Source of the DNA: a bacterium MS4 | GTDB lineage: Bacteria > Bacillota > Clostridia > Oscillospirales > Acutalibacteraceae | NCBI GenBank assembly: GCA_000752215.1 | Contig: CCFG01000009.1 | Coordinates: forward strand, 124,001-188,000 | Direction of reading: 5' to 3' | DNA length: 64,000 bases | In this document: positions 1 to 6,164 of the stretch, in pieces | Numbering within the stretch: position 1 is the first letter of the stretch | How the letters are laid out: every line of letters begins with the position of its first letter | Program-made: the position numbers and the translations under genes | Notes under the pieces: generated by a model | Database searches by the model: none | Seen by the model: only the letters and a program-made list of their open reading frames with translations | Told to the model about the DNA's origin: nothing

Positions 1-1
1 T

Positions 2-592
2 GCCGACATACCTATGCTACTTTCAAGTGAAACGATTAGCTCCAGTCCATGGACACAGCAGGGGAAAATGCAGAACACCAATCCGACGCCAATTACAACG
101 GAAAACGCTACCGTATTTATGTGTGCGTCATTATGGGATACTAAAAATCAAAACGCGCAGTATAAAGCGCCGAATGTTGTCTTTCAGTGGAATAACAGAA
201 ACAATATGACGGAATCACAAAACGATCCTATGGTCATTACATTTCAGGTGCAGCAAATATCAATGAATCTGGAGAATATTTATGGACACCCGTCCTTTGA
301 GAAAAGAAATACGAATTCGCATATTTATATCCAGAATACAGCGGATGAATCGCCGATTATCACTTTTGTTACCGATACCACTATTAAAACATCAAAGGGT
401 ACGACCACGATCGACGCCGGGGTGTACCGAATCGGTGACGATAATCGGGTAGGAGGAACTGTGAATCCTTTTAAGATCGATCTGTTCGATAAAGATTTAG
501 AACTCGAGAAAATTGCCGATGTAGGAGAATCCGGCGGCTCTGGCGGCGGCGGAACGGAAATTACCGGAGGTGTTTATACCGATGGGGAATAG
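2..592 (+). CDS. C-terminal part of a protein of a pseudopilin operon (5' end outside window)
   Basis: The frame is open to the window edge (codons at 2-13 precede the first ATG at 14) and no ribosome binding site is seen before that ATG, so this is most likely the end of a longer gene. The visible 190-odd residues are polar, Asn/Thr rich and have no cysteine or membrane segment; they end in a glycine-rich linker (GGSGGGG) and a short acidic tail. The next gene, a pseudopilin, overlaps its end by 11 bases, so it belongs to the same operon. It may be an exported pilus-associated or minor pilin-like protein, but no domain was recognised. Confidence 0.6.
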   Translation, partial: ADIPMLLSSETISSSPWTQQGKMQNTNPTPITTENATVFMCASLWDTKNQNAQYKAPNVVFQWNNRNNMTESQNDPMVITFQVQQISMNLENIYGHPSFEKRNTNSHIYIQNTADESPIITFVTDTTIKTSKGTTTIDAGVYRIGDDNRVGGTVNPFKIDLFDKDLELEKIADVGESGGSGGGGTEITGGVYTDGE

Positions 593-1028
593 GATGTTGA
601 ATTTCAGGAGCAAAAAAGGGACGACCATGGTGGAGGTCCTCGCCGCGGTGGTGATCCTGGCGCTGGTCGTTACGGCGGTGCTTTCGACGATCGGCTTTTC
701 CCAGCGGACGATCCTTTCCAAAAGCACCGAAAGCGGCGCGGCGGCCCAGGCGCAGGAAATCGCGGATGCGCTCATTAAGAAGTTGCACGGCGCGGACGCG
801 GATTCGCTGAAAACCGTCGAGGTTCTCGGGGCGAAATATGTGGAAAACGCGGATTTTCCGGACCCGTCTTCCCCGGACGATAAGCAGTTCACCTTTATTC
901 CCGTGGAAAAGGACGCGGACGGCATTGAGGGCTATCGAATCAAAGCCGCCGTCTATTTTACGGACGGCAGCGGCAGAAAATGCGTGCAGATGACCGCGTT
1001 TTCAGCAAAGGACGGTGACGCGTCATGA
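582..1028 (+). CDS. Type IV pseudopilin-like protein (prepilin N-terminal motif)
   Basis: The 148-residue product starts with a short basic leader ending in KKG, followed by TTMVEVLAAVVILALVV: a class III (prepilin peptidase) signal with cleavage after Gly, Glu at position +5 of the mature chain and a hydrophobic helix. Such proteins are assembled into type IV pili or competence/secretion pseudopili. ATG 582 was chosen because GGAGG at 566-570 lies 11 bases upstream; ATG 594 is a possible alternative. It overlaps the gene before it and shares an ATGA overlap with the next pseudopilin, so the three are co-transcribed. The C-terminal part is not similar to anything I can name. Confidence 0.8.
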   Translation: MGNRMLNFRSKKGTTMVEVLAAVVILALVVTAVLSTIGFSQRTILSKSTESGAAAQAQEIADALIKKLHGADADSLKTVEVLGAKYVENADFPDPSSPDDKQFTFIPVEKDADGIEGYRIKAAVYFTDGSGRKCVQMTAFSAKDGDAS

Positions 1029-1540
1029 GGAAGCTGCGCGGCAGAAAAGGCATGACGCTGGTGGAGCTGATTATCGCGGTGGCCTTTACGGCGATCGTGA
1101 TCGGGGCCGCGTGCGCCGTGCTGTTCCTCGGCGGCGATTTTTTTAAAAGCGGTACGGTAAGTGCCTCCAACCAGCAGAGGGCGGCCCTCGCGGAAACCTA
1201 TATTCAGCGGTACGCGTCCACCGCTTTTGAGATTTCTTCGTCAAAGGGTTCTGATGCGGGCGTTGTGTTTACACTTTCCGACAATGTGCTGCGCGTCACG
1301 AAGCAGGCTGCTGACGGCGCGTCTTCGGAGGAGCTTGCCTCTATTGACGGAATCGGGCGCGTGGAATTTCAGGTGGAAGGGACTCTTCTTTCCTATACGA
1401 TTGTATCGCAGGACGGAACCTACCGGCTGGCGGGCGGAACGGTCCTGAATAATTGTACCGGCGGCGACGCGGCCGACCTGACCGGAAACAGGGAAGAGTG
1501 CCTTTTTATGGACCTCACCGCTCCGACGTCCTCGGACTGA
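1025..1540 (+). CDS. Type IV pseudopilin-like protein (PulJ/ComGF-like minor pilin)
   Basis: 171 residues beginning with a basic leader (MRKLRGRKG) and the prepilin motif MTLVELIIAVAFTAIVIG, with Glu at +5 after the predicted Gly cleavage site. The start overlaps the stop of the preceding pseudopilin by four bases (ATGA), a sign of translational coupling. The soluble part is short and matches a minor pilin in size. The prepilin peptidase, ATPase and inner-membrane platform proteins expected for such an operon would lie upstream, outside the window. No clear intrinsic terminator follows. Confidence 0.8.
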   Translation: MRKLRGRKGMTLVELIIAVAFTAIVIGAACAVLFLGGDFFKSGTVSASNQQRAALAETYIQRYASTAFEISSSKGSDAGVVFTLSDNVLRVTKQAADGASSEELASIDGIGRVEFQVEGTLLSYTIVSQDGTYRLAGGTVLNNCTGGDAADLTGNREECLFMDLTAPTSSD

Positions 1541-1604
1541 TTCCGGAACTTTCGCAATTTCGGTAAATTATCGAAGAATTTCTATTTCCCTCCCAGGGTG
1601 AATA

Positions 1605-1613
1605 TGCTATAAT
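1605..1613 (+). promoter_or_regulatory. Extended -10 promoter before the HTH protein gene
   Basis: TGCTATAAT is a consensus extended -10 element. The region 17 bases upstream (about 1585) has no good -35 box, which is usual when the TG extension is present. The gene it would serve starts at 1686, giving a leader of about 65 bases. Confidence 0.45.
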
Positions 1614-1685
1614 ATGGTAAATAATACCAAAAAATGATGAGTTAAAAGGAAATTCATAGTATCATCGTAGGTTGGGAGCAGAAAT

Positions 1686-3041
1686 ATGAACGCGAAAAGC
1701 ATGAAAAAGGCATTGCTGTTTAATGATTTTCTAACATCTCTTTCAGGGGAGCCGCTTGAAATAAAGTATAAGCATCTGGCACGCATTTTTCACGTTTCGG
1801 AATCCACCGTTTCCAAGCTGAGGCATGCAAAGCTGAACAAGATGCCGTCCGCAATGCACCCCGATGTCATCGGCGCCGGTTTTGCTCAGGGAGTGGTACA
1901 GTCGTTCGCACCCTCCGGCAGCACCGTCAGGCGCTTTTCGGCGTATGCGCGGATGATCTGCGACAGCTATCTGATTTCCGAAAAGCTGGAAAACGCGGCG
2001 TCAACCCTGGCCGCAGCGGTATCTGTAGACGACGATGCCGCAAAAAAGCTGTGCCTGGCCGAGGTCCCTCAGTTTATCCGCTGCTGTTATGAAGAGGCCT
2101 ACGCCAATTCGGAAATGGATTTTTCCGGCAGCATGGTCTCCCGGTGCTCGGCGCAGACCGACATCCTTTATCAGAAAATATGCGACGTCATTAACCGCGA
2201 CACCTTCGACGACGCGAAGCTCAGGCAGCTTTTAAATGTGGTATACGCGGCGAATATCCGCCGCCAGATCAATACCGTTGCCGACAGAAGGTCCGTGGTG
2301 GACCTTGTTGACAGGTTTGTGCAGAATCAGGCGGGTGAACCGTTTTACAATTATGTTCACCGTTCGGAAGTGATTTCCATTTCTGAGGATGCCGCGCAAA
2401 TGGTGCGCACGATCAAAGGACGCCAGCAGATCGTGCTTCAGACGCTCAGGCCGCAGGAGATTGTCCTGCGGCAGTCGCTCAATCATTATGTGGATATGCC
2501 CGATGAAGAAATTATCAGAAGTACCTTTCGGAAGTTTACCTGTACCATTAACCACATTCCGATTGTGAAATATCTCAATATGCGTGAAAACGCGCATTAT
2601 ACAAGTGCGGAGCAGTTTTTGACCGTCAGGCAGGTGCACGATCATATCGGCGGGACCACCAGTACCGAAGTGGATTTTCGGTTCCGTCTCTATCCGGGCG
2701 TGGCGGGGGAAACCGTGAACATTTCTTATGAATACTGCTTTATTACGCCGTTTATTGAAAATATTTCCTGCAATTACAGCTTTTCTCTGTTTTATCCCTG
2801 CAAATTTTTGGAGCATGAATTTGCCCTTGACGAGAAGACAAAGAAAAAATGGGGGATTCAGGTAAAGCTATTTACCCCTATGACAACCAGCGCCTGCACT
2901 TCTGAGTGCTCGGACGAACTCATTGTTCAGAGCGGGGGAACCAGCGACCTGAAAAGGATTACTTTTTATGATTGGGCCATGCCCGGGACCGGTTATTTCC
3001 GCAATCTCTACGAGCTGAAATATGCCGGCGGCAGGGAATGA
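1686..3041 (+). CDS. Unrecognised protein with N-terminal helix-turn-helix
   Basis: 451 residues. Residues about 20-50 (KYKHLARIFHVSESTVSKLRHAKL) read as a helix-turn-helix of the kind found in DNA-binding regulators. The middle (about 90-260) is mainly helical; the last 150 residues alternate like a beta-rich domain with several aromatic and Cys residues and end with a conserved-looking YDWAMPGTGYF stretch. No signal peptide or membrane segment, so it is probably cytosolic. GGGAG at 1674-1678 supports ATG 1686. It has its own promoter and is followed by another promoter, so it is likely monocistronic. I do not recognise the family; a ligand-sensing regulator is a guess from the HTH only. Confidence 0.7.
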   Translation: MNAKSMKKALLFNDFLTSLSGEPLEIKYKHLARIFHVSESTVSKLRHAKLNKMPSAMHPDVIGAGFAQGVVQSFAPSGSTVRRFSAYARMICDSYLISEKLENAASTLAAAVSVDDDAAKKLCLAEVPQFIRCCYEEAYANSEMDFSGSMVSRCSAQTDILYQKICDVINRDTFDDAKLRQLLNVVYAANIRRQINTVADRRSVVDLVDRFVQNQAGEPFYNYVHRSEVISISEDAAQMVRTIKGRQQIVLQTLRPQEIVLRQSLNHYVDMPDEEIIRSTFRKFTCTINHIPIVKYLNMRENAHYTSAEQFLTVRQVHDHIGGTTSTEVDFRFRLYPGVAGETVNISYEYCFITPFIENISCNYSFSLFYPCKFLEHEFALDEKTKKKWGIQVKLFTPMTTSACTSECSDELIVQSGGTSDLKRITFYDWAMPGTGYFRNLYELKYAGGRE

Positions 3042-3072
3042 AAAACAACCATGGCCAATTGCCCGGTACCTA

Positions 3073-3102
3073 TTGCATGCGCCGTGCATTATCATATATA
3101 AT
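3073..3102 (+). promoter_or_regulatory. Probable sigma-A promoter of the MORN gene
   Basis: TTGCAT (3073-3078), an 18-base spacer and TATAAT (3097-3102) precede the MORN-protein gene by about 30 bases. Confidence 0.5.
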
Positions 3103-3133
3103 AGAAACAACTGCATGAGAGGGAGGCTTTCGG

Positions 3134-4519
3134 ATGTTTTATACGGTCTGTTACAGACGGTATGACGGCAGTGCCCAAAACAGTGCGGTTCTTACGGAAG
3201 TACGGCGCGGCTATCTGACGACCCGCAAAAGTAAATCGGGCAAAACCGGCGGCTGTTTGGCCGGAATGGAGTTCACCGTCCGCTATAAAATCAGCTCCGG
3301 AAAGTTTTCATGGAGGATGACAAGCGGAAAGACGGTTCTCCAGAAGGCATATCGTCAGAAATACGGCTATTACATATTGACGCGCAGCGGCGCGGGGGAA
3401 ACCGTCAGCAAAGCCCGGTTCGACAGAGGCCACACCTGGCTGCAGACTGCCTATTACTCGGGAAATACGTCCGGCCCGGAGGCGGTTTTAAAGCCGAAGG
3501 AGGGAAATGACGGCCTCGTTTTGCTTCGCCTGATTCCGGAGACGGGAAGATACGCGCGCGTAGAGCTTTTTCCAAGCGAAAGCTGCGGCGTAACCGCCCG
3601 GCAAAGCCTGGTGAATGCCATAGCCGGAGAACCGGAGATTTACGCGGAAACCGACGGGGGAGGCTTTTTCTACTGTCCGTTAAAGGAAACGGAGCGCCGC
3701 ATGGCGGTGATGAAGGACCTGAGCGCGGGAAAAGAAAGTGCGACCCCCCAATGGCCCGATCCCGATCAGGATAAGAAAGAAGAAGCGGTTCCTTTTGTTT
3801 ATATTGAAAACGACCGGCCTGCTGCTCCTCGGCCCGGACGGGAACTGGAAAAACCGCTGGCTGCGGCTGAGTCGGTTCCGGCTGAGTCGGTCCCGGTCGA
3901 ACCGGATTATGCCGCGGACCATGAACTCTACAGCACGGAGGAGCCGCCAGCGCTGCCCGCGCCGCCAGAGCCGCCTGTGCCGCCGACCCGCTATACGGTC
4001 GCCGGAAAGGGGCTGAGCGGGGGACCACAGGTCAGCGGTGATCTTCCCCTGCGCGTGGAGCGCGGTACGAAACGCATCGTCATCAGCGCGGAAGAAAGCT
4101 ATACCTATTTCGGCAAGGTGATCGACGGGCTTCGGCAGGGGCGGGGGCGCACCCAGATGCACGACGGCTATACCGCCTATGAGGGGAATTACCTGAACGA
4201 TAAGCGCGACGGCTTCGGCGCGTATTATTACAAGTCCGGCAAAATCTGTTATGTGGGCGGCTGGAAAGCCAATAAGCGCGACGGGGTAGGGGTATCCTAC
4301 AGCTCCAGGGACGGTTCTATTTTCGTAGGACGGTGGAAAGACAACATCCCCACCGGCAGCGGAGCGGCTTTCGACGCGGAGGGACGGCTGATCTACACCG
4401 GGGAATGGAAAGACGGCCTGCGCCACGGACACGGTACGGAATACAATCAGGATGGGGAAATCGTCTTTGCGGGTGAATTCCGTGAAGACCGGTATTATTC
4501 GGGATATAAGCATATTTAG
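3134..4519 (+). CDS. MORN-repeat protein
   Basis: 461 residues without signal peptide. The last third (about residues 325-455) holds five to six MORN repeats of the type Y.G.W..g.r.G.G, for example YEGNYLNDKRDGFGAYYYKSG and YTGEWKDGLRHGHGTEYNQDG (each a run of about 21 residues). MORN repeats form an extended beta structure used as a scaffold or membrane/protein-binding surface. The first 170 residues form a different, basic, beta-rich domain that I cannot name; a proline-rich, acidic linker (about 195-295) separates the two. GGGAGG ten bases upstream supports ATG 3134. The next gene starts 30 bases downstream, so both are probably one operon and may act together. Confidence 0.8.
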   Translation: MFYTVCYRRYDGSAQNSAVLTEVRRGYLTTRKSKSGKTGGCLAGMEFTVRYKISSGKFSWRMTSGKTVLQKAYRQKYGYYILTRSGAGETVSKARFDRGHTWLQTAYYSGNTSGPEAVLKPKEGNDGLVLLRLIPETGRYARVELFPSESCGVTARQSLVNAIAGEPEIYAETDGGGFFYCPLKETERRMAVMKDLSAGKESATPQWPDPDQDKKEEAVPFVYIENDRPAAPRPGRELEKPLAAAESVPAESVPVEPDYAADHELYSTEEPPALPAPPEPPVPPTRYTVAGKGLSGGPQVSGDLPLRVERGTKRIVISAEESYTYFGKVIDGLRQGRGRTQMHDGYTAYEGNYLNDKRDGFGAYYYKSGKICYVGGWKANKRDGVGVSYSSRDGSIFVGRWKDNIPTGSGAAFDAEGRLIYTGEWKDGLRHGHGTEYNQDGEIVFAGEFREDRYYSGYKHI

Positions 4520-4548
4520 GATTGATTGCTTGGACTGAGGGTGTGGAA

Positions 4549-5811
4549 ATGCGGAGTGTGGAATTGCATCAAATGAACCGCGGCGAATGCATTGTGCTGC
4601 GCGGGGCGGACAAGGACATTCTGATGGTGGACTGTGGGGAAACGGCTTTCGGCGGTGTTTCCGGCCTTATGAAGCGGTACGCGGGCATGACGTCCCGCAG
4701 CTTCCTGCTGACCCACTATCATAACGACGGGCTGCGGGCGCTGGACCGGATTCTCCGGGTCAATCCGAACTATTTTCACAGGATCTATCTGCCGGTCTCT
4801 CCCTGCGATAAAAAGGGGAAACCTCTGATGCTGGAATTTGCGCTGTTTGCGCATGTGTTCCAAAAACAGGAGGCAGAAATTTCTGACCTGAGCACCGCCG
4901 TGCTGAGGCTTTTTCCGGTTCTCGCAGCGAAAACAGGGGCGGACCGTATTTTCCCTTTACAGGCGGACCGGAGTTTTCGCTTCGACAAAGTGGACTATGA
5001 CGTGCTATGGCCTGCTGTACAGGCATTCCCATTTACAGACCTTTTTTCATCGGCGGTTGAAAGTATGAATGTCTGTCTGTCCTCGCCGTTCCTGCCCGCG
5101 GCGGCGCAGGAATTTCTGCGCCTGAAGGAGCAGTTTTGCACCGCATACGCGGCCTGCTGCCGCACTTCGCCGGTGGAACAGGCAAACATCGACTGCATGG
5201 CGGAACTGTATGACAGGATAGAAAAGCTCGCTGAGCGGCTGCGGGAGCTGCCCCCCGCGCAGGATATCGCGGAGATTCTCGGCCGCCCGACCACACGGAC
5301 CGCATACGGGTTTGAATGCCGCGCGTCGGGCGTGATCTTCCATAACCGGCGCAGCAGCGAGGCCAGCACCGACGACATTCTGATGACCGGCGCGGCGGAA
5401 CCCGAAAGCATGGACGCGGTGTCCGGCCGTCTTTACGACGGTTATTATATCTTAAAAGCGCCCCAGCACGGCGTTTCCCGCGCGTGGAGCCATATTTTCG
5501 GGGAAATCAGCGCTTCGCATATTTTAATGACCCATGGGAATCCTATGGAAAATGAATCCATTGCAAGTGAATATATCGATCTGCCCGCCATCCGTCACTG
5601 TACGGACTGTACCGGCTGCCCGTGGATGCAGGGCAGCGGGTGCTCCTGTAACCGGTTGAGCTGCTGCTACGAGCTGTCTCCCCCCGGACTGACGATCAAA
5701 TGCCCCTGCTGCCGGGACCCGGAAGCTGTCGCGCCCTGCTCAATTCGGGTGATTTCTCCCACCCGCGCGCCTTCGTGTCTATGCGACGGAAAACCGGCAA
5801 ATATTAACTGA
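4549..5811 (+). CDS. Metallo-beta-lactamase fold protein, ComEC-like, with cysteine-rich C-terminus
   Basis: 420 residues. Residues 26-61 carry the start of a metallo-beta-lactamase fold: MVDCG, then LLTHYHNDG with H56, H58 and D60 in the HxHxDG positions. Later YILKAPQHG (H307) and ILMTHGNP (H329) match the second half of the ComEC/Rec2-type hydrolase domain (LKVPHHGS, then GHP). About 150 residues are inserted between the halves. The last 75 residues contain 13 cysteines, many as CxxC or CC (HCTDCTGC, CSC, SCC, CPCC), likely a metal or Fe-S site. ATG 4549 with GAGGG eight bases upstream is preferred to TTG 4522. It follows the MORN gene by 30 bases. Hydrolase activity on nucleic acid is possible but not shown. 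Confidence 0.8.
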   Translation: MRSVELHQMNRGECIVLRGADKDILMVDCGETAFGGVSGLMKRYAGMTSRSFLLTHYHNDGLRALDRILRVNPNYFHRIYLPVSPCDKKGKPLMLEFALFAHVFQKQEAEISDLSTAVLRLFPVLAAKTGADRIFPLQADRSFRFDKVDYDVLWPAVQAFPFTDLFSSAVESMNVCLSSPFLPAAAQEFLRLKEQFCTAYAACCRTSPVEQANIDCMAELYDRIEKLAERLRELPPAQDIAEILGRPTTRTAYGFECRASGVIFHNRRSSEASTDDILMTGAAEPESMDAVSGRLYDGYYILKAPQHGVSRAWSHIFGEISASHILMTHGNPMENESIASEYIDLPAIRHCTDCTGCPWMQGSGCSCNRLSCCYELSPPGLTIKCPCCRDPEAVAPCSIRVISPTRAPSCLCDGKPANIN

Positions 5812-5952
5812 TTGTGAACAATCCGGAAAATTCCGGTGCATCATTTTCCTGTTGTTCCAATGTTTTCCATCGTTTTGGGGAAAGATGGCTTGAATACTGG
5901 AAAATCTTAAGGGAATGTGCAAATTTTATTGAAAAATATGTCCAATATCTAC

Positions 5953-5981
5953 TTGACATTGATTACCAAATATCTTATAAT
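5953..5981 (+). promoter_or_regulatory. Perfect consensus sigma-A promoter of the secreted repeat protein
   Basis: TTGACA (5953-5958), a 17-base spacer and TATAAT (5976-5981): an exact match to the vegetative consensus, the strongest-looking promoter in the window. Transcription would start near 5988. Confidence 0.85.
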
Positions 5982-5987
5982 CCAATT

Positions 5988-6164
5988 AAACATATGAGCG
6001 GTAGTTGCGGCTGCGGCTATGTCAAACGCATCATTGGCAGAGTGTACCGCAAAATTGCTGCGAGTCAGGGGAGAAAATCTTAACACCCATGGCGAACATG
6101 TATGTTAAATTCTCATAGCACACGCAAATACGCAAAACGAACTATTTTAAGGAGGACAAAAAGG
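5988..6164 (+). promoter_or_regulatory. Long leader of the secreted protein mRNA
   Basis: The 353 bases between the two genes (5812-6164) hold the promoter and a leader of about 175 bases. GCGGTA (5999-6004) can pair with TACCGC (6044-6049), with TGCG/CGCA pairings nested inside, so the 5' part can fold. No riboswitch class I know fits (no c-di-GMP-I or -II, SAM, cobalamin or M-box core). GGAGG at 6151-6155 sits nine bases before ATG 6165. An 89-codon open frame at 5814-6083 spans the promoter and is not believed to be a gene. Confidence 0.5.

Noticed and set aside
5814-6083. Open frame of 89 codons upstream of the secreted protein gene
   Set aside because: No ribosome binding site at its start, it runs through a perfect promoter, and its composition changes along its length.
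5988-6164. c-di-GMP riboswitch in the leader of the secreted protein gene
   Set aside because: The conserved cores of the c-di-GMP-I and -II classes are absent.
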